From the NCBI GenBank assembly GCA_003576535.1, contig QXCQ01000185.1:20000-83999 (forward strand): DNA of 64,000 nt, given 5' to 3'. Source of the stretch: Nakamurella silvestris. Lineage in GTDB: Bacteria > Actinomycetota > Actinomycetes > Mycobacteriales > Nakamurellaceae. Position 1 is the stretch's first letter. Each line of letters starts with the position of its first letter. Below are positions 19,271 to 30,126 of this stretch, piece after piece. The notes below the pieces were generated by a model. It was not told where the DNA came from and did no database searches. It saw only the letters and a program-made list of their open reading frames with translations. Position numbers and translations under genes: made by a program.

Positions 19271-19661
19271 GCGCGGACCGCGAGCCCGGTACACGCAAGG
19301 CTTGCCGGTCCCTGTCGGAGGACCGGGATCCGGCGACCGTCGTCGTCAGGTCGAGGCTCGTCACCGGGCACGCCCGGTTGATCACTCTGCGCTCTGCGGG
19401 TCTGAATCCGGTAAAGAACACCCGCGTTAGGGTTCACACCACTCTGACGGGTGCGCACGATCGGGCCGAAATGGACCCAATGCCATGAATACGGACCGAG
19501 TTTGCCAACCTCCGTCCCAAAAGGGAGGTTGGTCCGGTTGAAAATTCAGCACAAAGATCTCTCCGAAGAGGGGTGCAGCCCTTCCTGGCGAGCGGGATCA
19601 TTATGAGGTCGGTCACTCAACACCATGCTCGGTGTGCCGGGTCAGAGAGGGGGCCATCGCC
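19271..19661. other. Long intergenic region upstream of the HTH gene
   Basis: A 391-base stretch with no supported gene. It contains a 9-bp stem (CCAACCTCC 19505-19513 with GGAGGTTGG 19524-19532) without a U-tract, and an AT-richer segment (about 19535-19562) that is a plausible promoter region for the small HTH gene. I looked for a tRNA cloverleaf and found none. Confidence 0.5.
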
Positions 19662-19874
19662 ATGGCCACGACCATTTCCAAAGGCATTCGAATCACCGGT
19701 ACCGCGCGTGTCAAGCTCACGTCCCAGGTTCGGCGGCGGTACGAGAAGGGTGAGCCGATCCGGGCCATCGCCGAATCGGTCGGGCGGTCCTACGGATTCA
19801 TCCATCGGCTGCTGATCGACGACGGGGTGGAACTGCGCGCCAGGGGCGGTGCGACCCGAAAACCGGTGAAGTGA
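19662..19874 (+). CDS. Small helix-turn-helix protein (Rv1473A-like)
   Basis: The 70-residue protein contains a single HTH: RRRYEKGEPIRAIAESVGRSYGFIHRLLID, followed by the family ending GVELRARGGATR. Short proteins with this layout are widespread in actinobacteria; Rv1473A occupies the same position in M. tuberculosis, beside an ABC-F gene and acn. It most likely binds DNA, but no targets can be read here. GAGAGGGGG at about 19645-19653 supports the ATG at 19662 over an upstream in-frame start. It converges on the acnA-acnR unit, 69 bases away. Confidence 0.88.
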   Translation: MATTISKGIRITGTARVKLTSQVRRRYEKGEPIRAIAESVGRSYGFIHRLLIDDGVELRARGGATRKPVK

Positions 19875-19943
19875 CATCACCTCCCCGGCCTTCGGACCGG
19901 GACGACCACATCGCTGACCCGGCCGGGCGGGACCAGAAAGGTC

Positions 19944-20519
19944 TCAGCCTCGGATCAGTCCTGTCTCGCGGACGGAGGACTCGACCAGATCGAGTACCGA
20001 ACTCAGATCCGAGGTGGGAAGACCGGCGGCCAGATGGGAGACCAGGCCGGTCAGGAACAGTTCGAGATATGCGGTGAGGACGTCGATGTCGACATCGGAC
20101 CGGAGCAGACCCGCATCGCGTTGACGAGCAAGGCGGGCACGGGTGGCCGTGCGGATCGCCTCGGCGCGGGCCGCCCAGCCGCCACGGAACTCGTCATCGG
20201 TGCGCAGTCGCCGGGAGACCTCCAGCTGGGTGCCGAGCCAACCGGGGTTGGGGTCGGCGATGAGATTGCGCATCACCTGGACCAAGCCCTGGGCGGCGAC
20301 GGTGTCGGCCATCTCCTGGGCGTCCTCCACCGCCAGGGCCATGAACAGCGCGGCCTTGTCCGGGAAGTGATGGAAGATGGCGCCCCGGGACAGCCCGATC
20401 TCCTCCTCGAGCACCCGGACGGTGGCACCCTCGTACCCGTGCCGCGCGAACGCGGCACGGGCGCCATCGAGGATCTGCCACCGTCGGGCGTCGAGGTGGT
20501 CCTGGCTGACCCGGGGCAT
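19944..20519 (-). CDS. acnR: TetR-family repressor AcnR
   Basis: A 191-residue TetR regulator with the N-terminal HTH FARHGYEGATVRVLEEEIGLSRGAIFHHFPDKAALF (landmark near residues 24-60) and a helical ligand-binding half. It lies four bases downstream of acnA on the same strand, the arrangement of acn-acnR in Corynebacterium glutamicum, where AcnR represses aconitase synthesis. A sequence resembling the published AcnR operator lies upstream of acnA at 23464-23479, which makes this assignment more than positional. The ATG at 20519 is chosen since longer frames run back into acnA. Its inducing ligand is not evident. Confidence 0.9.
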   Translation of the reverse strand: MPRVSQDHLDARRWQILDGARAAFARHGYEGATVRVLEEEIGLSRGAIFHHFPDKAALFMALAVEDAQEMADTVAAQGLVQVMRNLIADPNPGWLGTQLEVSRRLRTDDEFRGGWAARAEAIRTATRARLARQRDAGLLRSDVDIDVLTAYLELFLTGLVSHLAAGLPTSDLSSVLDLVESSVRETGLIRG

Positions 20520-20523
20520 CAGA

Positions 20524-23355
<2,832 letters not shown>

Positions 23356-23463
23356 TCTCCTTGTGCGGCGGCGGATCACGGGATGCGGCGCTCCCGAAGG
23401 TCTGTGTGCGACTGCCGCCGTCCGTGGTGCTGCGACGATCCGCGGCGATCGCTTCATTCCAAA

Positions 23464-23479
23464 CAGTACGCTTGTCCTG
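23464..23479 (-). promoter_or_regulatory. AcnR-like operator upstream of acnA
   Basis: CAGTACGCTTGTCCTG fits the C. glutamicum AcnR consensus CAGNACnnncGTACTG closely (left half exact, right half with mismatches), and sits inside a wider inverted repeat AACAG...CTGTT (23462-23481). It is about 108 bases upstream of the acnA start, the right place to control the acnA-acnR pair. Confidence 0.72.
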
Positions 23480-23540
23480 TTAAACCCGCAATCGGACGCG
23501 CCGGGCCAGGTCACGCACGGATTTCTCCCCCGGAAACGAC

Positions 23541-23604
23541 ACCGCGCTCCGTCCCGACTTTCGCGCCGCTGGCATGCAGCGCGAAAGTCGGGACGGAGCG
23601 CGGT
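23541..23604. repeat. Family 1 long palindrome, copy 5 (perfect)
   Basis: Two perfect 26-base arms (23541-23566 and 23579-23604, beginning ACCGCGCTCCGTCCCGAC) flank the 12-base loop CGCTGGCATGCA. It is the best-preserved copy, and sits 17 bases after the stop of the minus-strand gene at 23622. Confidence 0.95.
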
Positions 23605-23621
23605 CGGAGCTCCGGGCAGGA

Positions 23622-25322
23622 TCAGTTGCCCTGCAGCAGCTCCATGAAGTAATCCATGTCGGCCGGCTGCAGGGCCTGCAGCAGGTTGATGTACAGGTCG
23701 GTGCCGGTGCGGATCGGGGAGACGTACCACTGGCCGCCGTCCTCGACGGTGACGACACCCCAGCCGATCAGCTTCTCGAAGAGCCGGTAGGCGACGTCCG
23801 CCAGGCGGGGGTCGTCACTGCCGCCCCAGCCGGACACCATCTCGGCGATGGTGGCCCGGTCGATGACCTTGGCCTCGCCGTTGACCGTGACGGTCAGTGT
23901 GCCGGCCGCGGCGTCCCGGGCGATCGTGACGACCTCTCCGTCGACCGTGATGTCGAGGGTGGCGATGGACACCCGCTTGCCGTTGCTGACGTCGGAGACG
24001 GTCCAGGTGGCCTGGATCTTCGGCGGGTTCGATCCGTACCAGGAACCGCCGCCGGCGGACTTGGCGATCTGATCGGTGATGATCTTGCCGTAGTCGTGCA
24101 GCACACCCATCTCGGTCGGTGACAGGCCGGCGATGAGGGCGGTGGGATCGCTGTTCAAGGTGGCGTTGATCAGTGCGTCGACCGCCGCCTCCGGAGTGGC
24201 CGCTCCCTTGGCCGGGATGACGTCCGCGGCGGTCGGATTGGCGATACCGGCCTCGGTGACGGCGTTGTCGGCGATCGTGTAGAACAGGCTCGGGTACCAG
24301 GCGTCGCCGCGGAGCACGGTGGCGATACGGAACGGCTTGCCGTCGTTGTTCTTCTTGAGCTGCTCGGCGATGTCGACGACGTGGGTCTCGGCCTTGGCGT
24401 TCGGGGTGAAGTCCTCGCCGGCCGATTCCAGGAGCTTGCGGTACTTGTCCGCGATCGGGACCTGGGCGGGATCGGTGGTGACCGTGATCTTGCCCGCCGT
24501 CAGCTTGACGATCTTGACGTTCGGCAGGATCTCCTCGGTCTTGGACTCGTCGAAGGTGATGCCCTCGACGGAGATCTTGACCCCGGTGATGTTCTCCGGT
24601 GTGGCCTTCTCGTCGAGCAGGCCGAGCCGGGTGAACTCGTTGACGAAATCGGTGGTGGTGTCCTTGATCAGGCCGGACTCCACCGGATCGATGGTGTCGG
24701 CCAGGGCCAGGATGTCGCCGTCGGAGATCCCCTGGAAGAGGGCGCTCGCGGCGGCCTCCGGGGAGGCCTGTCCGCCGGTGCCCTTGGAATCACGGAAGGC
24801 GAAGAACCACACTCCGGCGCCGGCCACCAGGGCGAGCACCACGGCGGCCGCCGTGATCATCAGCCCCCGGTTGGACTTCGTCGGCGGGGACGGCGGCGGT
24901 GAGAAGCCGTCGGTCGGCGGGCCGGTGTAGTCCTCCTGGCCGGTGCCGGACGGGTTCCAGCCCTGGGTGGGGGTGTTCTGGGGCTGTCCGTAGGCGGGCT
25001 GTCCGTAGTTCGGCTGACCGTAGGTCGGCTGACCGTAGGTCGGCTGTCCGTAGGCAGGCTGACCCGGCCCGGGCGCGCCCGGCTGCCCCTGGCCCGGCTG
25101 CCCCTGGCCGTACCCGGGCTGACCGTAGGCCGGTCCGCCGTACTGACCGGGCGTCTGGCCGTAGGAGGGCTGTCCGTACCCGGGTTGGTCCTGCGGCTGT
25201 CCGTAGGGTGCGGGCTGCCGGCCGTGCTGGCCGGGCTGCCCACCCTGTTCGGGTTGTCCGCCGTGCGGGGGTGGGGCTGGGTTCGGCTGCCAGCCGGGAT
25301 TCGGTCCGCCGTGCTCAGTCAT
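23622..25322 (-). CDS. Single-pass membrane protein with YGQP-rich N-terminus
   Basis: Unrecognised 566-residue protein. The first ~170 residues are a Pro/Gln/Gly/Tyr-rich cytoplasmic tail with many (A/T/N)YGQP repeats. One transmembrane helix follows ([23 protein letters not shown], about residues 178-200), then a large extracytoplasmic domain of about 360 residues with two similar parts, each opening with [31 protein letters not shown] or [27 protein letters not shown] text. Such a layout recalls actinobacterial envelope proteins with low-complexity tails. Of two adjacent ATGs (25325, 25322), the second is better spaced from GAGAGGG. It may be transcribed with the upstream four-helix gene. 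Function unknown. Confidence 0.8.
   Translation of the reverse strand: MTEHGGPNPGWQPNPAPPPHGGQPEQGGQPGQHGRQPAPYGQPQDQPGYGQPSYGQTPGQYGGPAYGQPGYGQGQPGQGQPGAPGPGQPAYGQPTYGQPTYGQPNYGQPAYGQPQNTPTQGWNPSGTGQEDYTGPPTDGFSPPPSPPTKSNRGLMITAAAVVLALVAGAGVWFFAFRDSKGTGGQASPEAAASALFQGISDGDILALADTIDPVESGLIKDTTTDFVNEFTRLGLLDEKATPENITGVKISVEGITFDESKTEEILPNVKIVKLTAGKITVTTDPAQVPIADKYRKLLESAGEDFTPNAKAETHVVDIAEQLKKNNDGKPFRIATVLRGDAWYPSLFYTIADNAVTEAGIANPTAADVIPAKGAATPEAAVDALINATLNSDPTALIAGLSPTEMGVLHDYGKIITDQIAKSAGGGSWYGSNPPKIQATWTVSDVSNGKRVSIATLDITVDGEVVTIARDAAAGTLTVTVNGEAKVIDRATIAEMVSGWGGSDDPRLADVAYRLFEKLIGWGVVTVEDGGQWYVSPIRTGTDLYINLLQALQPADMDYFMELLQGN
24981..25061. repeat. 15-bp coding repeats encoding (A/T/N)YGQP
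   Basis: Five 15-base units encode [20 protein letters not shown] and AYGQP on the minus strand. They are near-identical at the DNA level (CGGCTGACCGTAGGT type), so the repeat number may vary between strains. Confidence 0.85.
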
Positions 25323-25446
25323 CATGTCCCTCTCATTGCGCGTCACGTGTCCGTGCCGTCGTATCGCGTCGTCCGTGATGGTGTGTACGAGTCCCACCGT
25401 GATCAAGAAGTTCCCGATCCGCCCTGCAGCGTTCGGGACACGCCCT

Positions 25447-25474
25447 GTTGTCACCGTGGCGTTGTCACAGTGGC
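25447..25474. promoter_or_regulatory. 14-bp direct repeat resembling an MtrA site
   Basis: GTTGTCACCGTGGC is followed directly by GTTGTCACAGTGGC. The GTCACnGTG cores repeat with a 14-base period, similar to the published MtrA direct-repeat motif (GTCACAgcg type). It lies 125 bases upstream of the minus-strand gene starting at 25322. The link to MtrA is inference. Confidence 0.4.
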
Positions 25475-25513
25475 GCGCCACCCTCACCCCGACGCTGTAC
25501 CCAGGATTCTCCC

Positions 25514-26038
25514 TCAGGAGTGATGCGAGGCGGGGGTAAATACCCCGATTCGCACGTTTCGTCGCCGAAGAGTGATCAATACGGCCGCCACGAGGACGAG
25601 GGCACAACCGATCGTGGTGACCACCGGGCCGGCCGACCGCATCGTCACCCAGCTGCTGTCGGCCCGCGGTCCCAGGACCAGGGCCGCCACCGACACCGTC
25701 AGCAGCAGCAGGGCCAGCACCCCGCCGGCGATGGCGGCGGTCCGGCGCAGGCGCAGCAGGTAGAGCACCAGGACCACGGCCCAGGCCGGCCCCTGCCACG
25801 GCCAGAGGGCCACCGCTGCGGTGACGACGGAATTGACGTCGGGAAGATACCGCTCGGCGGCCCCGGCGAGCTGGTAGCTGTTCTTGGCGACCCGGCCGGA
25901 CTGGATCCAGGGCAGGAAAGTGCCCGTGACGGCCAGTACGACACCCACTGCACCCGACACCGGCTGCCACAGCTGTGCGAAACTGTGACGGCTGTTCACC
26001 ACTGGGACCGGTGGGGGCGGAGTACTGAAATCGTTCAC
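25514..26038 (-). CDS. Four-helix membrane protein (unknown)
   Basis: A 174-residue protein from the GTG at 26038 (187 residues from the GTG at 26077). It has four helices, at about residues 24-42, 72-93, 98-121 and 136-153. The first extracytoplasmic loop contains [24 protein letters not shown], a pattern seen in many actinobacterial four-helix proteins of unknown role. The N-terminus [20 protein letters not shown] is cytoplasmic and proline-rich. No ribosome site is strong before either GTG. It lies upstream of, and on the same strand as, the YGQP-rich protein. Confidence 0.7.
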   Translation of the reverse strand: MNDFSTPPPPVPVVNSRHSFAQLWQPVSGAVGVVLAVTGTFLPWIQSGRVAKNSYQLAGAAERYLPDVNSVVTAAVALWPWQGPAWAVVLVLYLLRLRRTAAIAGGVLALLLLTVSVAALVLGPRADSSWVTMRSAGPVVTTIGCALVLVAAVLITLRRRNVRIGVFTPASHHS

Positions 26039-26349
26039 CGGCGCCAGTGTGCCTTGAGCGGGGTCGGCGCTCCGCACGAATCACCCGATCAGTGTGCGTC
26101 GGTACCCGGCCGAAGTGCAGGCAGGCTCACATTCCGGCCTCAGGGCAGCGGAAAGGGTGCCGCAACTGCAGCATTCGAAGGTTAAATGTCCGAATTATCC
26201 CGATTGGGACGTATGAGTTTCTTGGGGACACTGGTGCAAACGGGTACAAAAGTGGCATGGTTCTCCATGGTGTGTCGCGTTGACATGCCGCACCGAACGA
26301 GATCTAGCTGCCGTCTGCGGGGACTTGTCGCCGCGGGGGAGGAGTTTTT
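26039..26349. promoter_or_regulatory. Divergent upstream region of the NlpC/P60 gene
   Basis: About 310 bases with a locally AT-rich part (26180-26260), likely holding the promoter of the NlpC/P60 gene. A strong GGGGGAGGAG ribosome site lies at about 26335-26345. I looked for a c-di-AMP (ydaO-type) riboswitch, which precedes some actinobacterial NlpC/P60 genes, and could not match its conserved blocks. Confidence 0.45.
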
Positions 26350-28200
26350 GTGGCTTCACTAGCCCGGCTTCGCGCCACCGTGACAAGCGGTTTCTGTGCG
26401 CTCCTGGTCGCCGCCCTGTTCGTCAGCGGCACGACCCCGGCGGGTGCCGTACCGCCTCCGCCCGTCAACCCCTCCGATGACGACATCTCCCAGAGCGAGA
26501 GCGACGCGGCCTCCCGGGCCGCCGAGGTCGGCCGCCTCTCGGGCCTGGTCACCCAGACCGAGGGGGAGATCGACCGGCTCAACAACGACATGGAACTCAA
26601 GGCCGAACTCGCCATGAAGGCCAAGGTCGACCTGGAGGTGGCCGTCGAGGACGCCGCCGACGCGAAGAAGGCCGCCGCCACGGCCGCCGAGGTCGCCGCT
26701 GCCTCGCAGCAGGACATCGACCTGGCCCAGGACAAGGCCAAGGATTTCGCGGCCGCCTCCTTCCAACAGGGTTCCCGGCTGGGTTCCCTCTCCGCCCTCC
26801 TGGACTCCGGCACCCTCAACGACCTGCTGGAGCGTCAGCAGCTCATCGGTGCCATCTCCGAGTCCCAGCTGGACGTCATCAACGAGCTGCAGCGGGCCCG
26901 GGTCAACAAGGCCAACCTCGATGCCGCCGCCCGTCAGGCCGTCATCGACGCCGACGCCGCCCAGCAGGCGGCCGACCAGGCGGCCAAGGACGCCACCGAC
27001 CGGCAGAACGAGGCCAACGACGCCTTCGCCGCCGGTCAGGCCAGGTTGGGTGACCTGCGCACCCAGCTGGACGACCAGCAGATCGCCTACACGGCCGCGG
27101 TCAACACCGTCGCGGTGCTGAAGTCCCAGCGTGACCAGTACAACCAGTGGGTCGAGCTCAAGCGCGCCGAGGAAGAGCGGCTGCGCAAGGAGGCCGAGGA
27201 ACGGGCCAGGATCGCGGCCGAGAAGATCGCTGCGGAGAAGGCCGCCGCCCAGGCCGCGGCCGAGAAGGCCGCCGCGGATCGGCTCGCCGCGGCCCAGGCC
27301 GAGGAGGAGCGGCAGCGCCAGGCCGCCGTCGTCGCCGCCGAGAAGCTGAAGAAGGAGAACGAGCGCAAGGCACTGCTCGCCGCTGCGGAGGAGAAGATCC
27401 GCAAGGCGCAGCAGGCGGCCGCCGATGCCGAGGCCGCCGCCCAGGCCGCCGAGGCCCTGCAGCGGGCGAACGAGGCCAAGCAGGCTGCCGAGGCCAAACG
27501 CCTCCACGAGGCCCAGGTGGCCAAGGAAGCCCGGGCCGCGGCCCGCCGCGCCCAGCTCGCCCTGGAAGAGGCCCAGCGGGAGAAGGACGCCTTCGACGCC
27601 CGCACCGAGGCCCAGCGCCGGGCCGACGAGGCCAAGGAGGCCGCCGAGGGCAACAACTCCGGTTGGGACCCGAACGTGCCCGACCCGGACCCGGTCGACA
27701 CCCCGGACCCGGTCACGCCGACCGTTCCGGTCAACCCGACCCCCAATCCCAATCCGTCGACCGGTTCCAGTCGCGGGGACATCATCGTCAACGCCGGCCT
27801 GCGCTGGCTCGGCACCACCTACGCCTGGGGCGGTGGGGACTCCAACGGCCCGACCTACGGCATCCGGGACTACGGTGTGGCCGACTCCTACGGCGACTAC
27901 ATGAAGATCGGCTTCGACTGCTCCGGCCTGGCCCTCTACGCCTACGCGCAGGTCGGGATCTACCTGCCGCACTACTCGGGCTACCAGTACCAGCAGGGGC
28001 AGCGCATCTCCCAGAACGACCTGCAGCGCGGGGATCTGGTCTTCTGGGCGAACAACACCTCCGACCCGAACACCATCCACCACGTGGCGATCTGGATGGG
28101 CGACGGGAACATCCTGGAAGCCCCGCAGTCCGGCTCGACCGTCAAGATCTCGCCGATGCGCTGGAACGGCTACATCGGTGCCAGCCGCCCCGGGACCTGA
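26350..28200 (+). CDS. RipA-like NlpC/P60 peptidoglycan hydrolase
   Basis: A secreted cell-wall endopeptidase of 616 residues. It has a signal peptide (about residues 1-33, ending ...GTTPAGAVP), a long Ala/Glu/Lys-rich coiled coil (about 45-440), a Pro/Asp/Thr linker (about 445-478), and a C-terminal NlpC/P60 domain. The catalytic cysteine is in GFDCSGLALYAY (C524) and the histidine in HHVAIWMG (H578). The domain would cleave peptide stems of peptidoglycan; the coiled coil probably controls access to the active site, as in RipA/PcsB-type hydrolases. Position between acn and moxR matches M. tuberculosis ripA. GTG start with strong RBS. No ripB counterpart follows. Confidence 0.93.
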   Translation: MASLARLRATVTSGFCALLVAALFVSGTTPAGAVPPPPVNPSDDDISQSESDAASRAAEVGRLSGLVTQTEGEIDRLNNDMELKAELAMKAKVDLEVAVEDAADAKKAAATAAEVAAASQQDIDLAQDKAKDFAAASFQQGSRLGSLSALLDSGTLNDLLERQQLIGAISESQLDVINELQRARVNKANLDAAARQAVIDADAAQQAADQAAKDATDRQNEANDAFAAGQARLGDLRTQLDDQQIAYTAAVNTVAVLKSQRDQYNQWVELKRAEEERLRKEAEERARIAAEKIAAEKAAAQAAAEKAAADRLAAAQAEEERQRQAAVVAAEKLKKENERKALLAAAEEKIRKAQQAAADAEAAAQAAEALQRANEAKQAAEAKRLHEAQVAKEARAAARRAQLALEEAQREKDAFDARTEAQRRADEAKEAAEGNNSGWDPNVPDPDPVDTPDPVTPTVPVNPTPNPNPSTGSSRGDIIVNAGLRWLGTTYAWGGGDSNGPTYGIRDYGVADSYGDYMKIGFDCSGLALYAYAQVGIYLPHYSGYQYQQGQRISQNDLQRGDLVFWANNTSDPNTIHHVAIWMGDGNILEAPQSGSTVKISPMRWNGYIGASRPGT

Positions 28201-28909
28201 GCCAGCGGTTCCGTTGTCGGCGGTCATCCTGGCCGGCGGCAGCGGAGCACGCCTGGGCGGCGTCGACAAACCGGGCCTGGCCCTGGACGGACGGTCGTTG
28301 CTCGACCGGGCGATCGCCGCGGTGCCGGGCGGTCGGGTGGTGGTCGTCGGGCCGCCCCGCCGGTCGGTCGGGGAGGTCATCCAGACCCTTGAGGACCCAC
28401 CGGGTTCCGGTCCCGCCGCGGCCATCGCCGCGGGAGTCATCGCTCTCGGCTCCAGGCGCGTCGCCGAACCGGCGCCCGCCGACGTGCCGCGCTCCGTGCC
28501 GACAATCGCGCTGCCTGCAACGAGCGCGGACGTCGGGAAGGAGCGCGGAACCGAGACCGGACCCGACGATCTGGTCGCCGTGCTGGCCGCCGATCTCCCC
28601 GGAATCACCAGCGATGTCGTGCGCAGGCTGGCCGGAGTCGTCCTCGCCACCCCGGCCGCGGCCGGAGCCGTCCTGGTCGACGGTCGGGGTCACGAACAGT
28701 GGCTGCTCGGGGTCTGGCGCAGCGCCGCCCTGGTGACGGCCCTGTCCGCCCACGACAGCTGGGCCGGCCGATCGGTGCGAGCCCTGCTGCAGCCGTTGTC
28801 CCCGCTCCGGCTGCCGGCCACCGGTGACGAGCACCGGGACCTCGACACCCCCGCCGACCGTTCGGCCTGGGAGGATCGCCTCGGGGCCACGTTCGGCCCG
28901 CCGGACTGA
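28178..28909 (+). CDS. mobA: MobA-like nucleotidyltransferase with inserted repeat
   Basis: A molybdenum cofactor guanylyltransferase-like protein, which would join GMP to molybdopterin. The N-terminus has the hallmark AVILAGGSGARLGGVDKPGLALDGRSLLDRAI and a later VLAADLPGI with the metal-binding aspartate. Residues about 90-127 (GSRRVAEPAPADVPRSVP... to ...ERGTETGPDD) are extra compared with the usual form, where GVIAL leads almost directly to DLVAVLAADLP. A family 1 palindrome (28487-28548) lies exactly there and is read in frame. The start is uncertain: GTG 28178 overlaps the hydrolase gene, while TTG 28214 would begin nearer the motif. Activity may be impaired. No other molybdopterin genes are near. 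Confidence 0.8.
   Translation: MPAAPGPEPAVPLSAVILAGGSGARLGGVDKPGLALDGRSLLDRAIAAVPGGRVVVVGPPRRSVGEVIQTLEDPPGSGPAAAIAAGVIALGSRRVAEPAPADVPRSVPTIALPATSADVGKERGTETGPDDLVAVLAADLPGITSDVVRRLAGVVLATPAAAGAVLVDGRGHEQWLLGVWRSAALVTALSAHDSWAGRSVRALLQPLSPLRLPATGDEHRDLDTPADRSAWEDRLGATFGPPD
28487..28548. repeat. Family 1 long palindrome, copy 6, inside mobA
   Basis: CCGCGCTCCGTGCCGAC and GTCGGGAAGGAGCGCGG are the outer arms; inner arms TCGCGCT/AGCGCGG flank GCCTGCAACG. It is open in the mobA frame. All other copies lie between genes. Confidence 0.85.
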
Positions 28910-29032
28910 CCCGTTCCCATGGAGTACGCAGGATGGTCGCGTAAGTTTGTCTTCTGTAGTGGACAGTCAATGACGGACCGTTCTGCCGGCGCAGCACGTC
29001 GGGTCAGCACATCAAGCCAGTAGGAGATATCG

Positions 29033-30103
29033 GTGACGACAGGTGCCAGCCAGCCGGCGAGCAACGGGGTACCCGCGGTCCACACCGCACCGGCAGTGGC
29101 ACCGGGGGTGGCCACACCGGCCTCCGACGCCGCCCTGCTGGAGCGGACCGCCTTCGAGATCAAGAAGGTCATCGTCGGTCAGGACCGGCTCGTCGAGCGG
29201 ATCCTGGTAGGACTCCTCGCCAAGGGCCACCTGTTGATCGAAGGTGTGCCCGGGGTGGCCAAGACCCTGGCGGTCGAGTCCTTCGCCCGGGTCGTCGGCG
29301 GCACCTTCTCCCGGATCCAGTTCACCCCCGACCTCGTGCCCTCGGATCTGCTCGGCACCCGGATCTACCGCGCGGGCCGGGAGGCCTTCGACACCGAACT
29401 CGGTCCGGTGGTGGCCAACTTCGTCCTGGCCGACGAGATCAACCGGGCCCCGGCCAAGGTCCAGTCGGCCCTGCTCGAGGTGATGGCCGAGCGACAGGTC
29501 TCCATCGGGGGCAAGACCTATCCGATGCCCGATCCGTTCCTGGTGCTCGCCACCCAGAACCCGATCGAGAACGAAGGTGTCTACCCCCTTCCCGAGGCCC
29601 AGCGGGACCGCTTCCTGTTCAAGCTGCTGGTGGGGTACCCGACCCCGGAGGAGGAGCGGGAGATCATCTACCGGATGGGTGTCGTCGCTCCGCGTGCCCG
29701 GCAGGCCCTGCCGATCGCCGAGCTCGTCCGGCTGCAGAACGTCGCCTCGAACGTCTTCGTCCACCACGCCCTGGTCGACTACGTCGTCCGCCTGGTGTTC
29801 GCCACCCGGACCCCGGCCGAGCACGGCCTGACCGAAGTGGCCTCCTGGCTCTCCTACGGAGCTTCCCCGCGTGCCTCCCTCGGCATCATCGCCGCGGCCC
29901 GCGCCCTGGCCCTGGTCCGCGGCCGTGACTTCGTCGTCCCGGCCGATGTGCTGGACGTGGCCCCCGATGTTCTCCGGCACCGGCTCGTCCTCTCCTACGA
30001 CGCCCTCGCCGACGGGGTCGCGGTGGAGACGATCCTGCACCAGCTGCTGCAGGCCATCCCGTTGCCGCAGGTCAGCCCGTTCACGGCCGCCCCGGCCCGC
30101 TGA
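29033..30103 (+). CDS. MoxR-family AAA+ ATPase
   Basis: A cytosolic AAA+ chaperone-type ATPase of 356 residues, of the MoxR family that typically acts with the VWA proteins encoded next to it. Walker A is EGVPGVAKT, Walker B VLADEINRAPAKVQSALLEVMAE; the sensor and second-region text NPIENEGVYPLPEAQRDRF is family-specific. The GTG start at 29033 follows AGGAGA; the variable N-terminus of about 30 residues is Ala/Pro-rich. It begins a three-gene run with the DUF58 and VWA genes (23-base gap, then a four-base overlap). The equivalent in M. tuberculosis is moxR1-Rv1480-Rv1481 after ripA/ripB. Substrate is unknown. Confidence 0.95.
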   Translation: MTTGASQPASNGVPAVHTAPAVAPGVATPASDAALLERTAFEIKKVIVGQDRLVERILVGLLAKGHLLIEGVPGVAKTLAVESFARVVGGTFSRIQFTPDLVPSDLLGTRIYRAGREAFDTELGPVVANFVLADEINRAPAKVQSALLEVMAERQVSIGGKTYPMPDPFLVLATQNPIENEGVYPLPEAQRDRFLFKLLVGYPTPEEEREIIYRMGVVAPRARQALPIAELVRLQNVASNVFVHHALVDYVVRLVFATRTPAEHGLTEVASWLSYGASPRASLGIIAAARALALVRGRDFVVPADVLDVAPDVLRHRLVLSYDALADGVAVETILHQLLQAIPLPQVSPFTAAPAR

Positions 30104-30126
30104 CGGCGACCGGAAGCGTCCCCGCC

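Noticed and set aside
19271..19661. tRNA gene in the long gap before the HTH gene
   Set aside because: No T-loop GTTCRANNC in a cloverleaf context and no CCA-proximal acceptor stem.
23356..23730. N-terminal extension of aconitase
   Set aside because: The open frame runs through a palindrome and the operator; AAGGAG and the family start favour 23355.
26160..26349. c-di-AMP riboswitch before the NlpC/P60 gene
   Set aside because: Position would fit, but the conserved blocks of the ydaO class could not be matched.
26359..28650. Long minus-strand open frame opposite the NlpC/P60 and mobA genes
   Set aside because: Gly/Leu-rich antisense artefact of an Ala/Glu-rich coiled coil; no domain seen.
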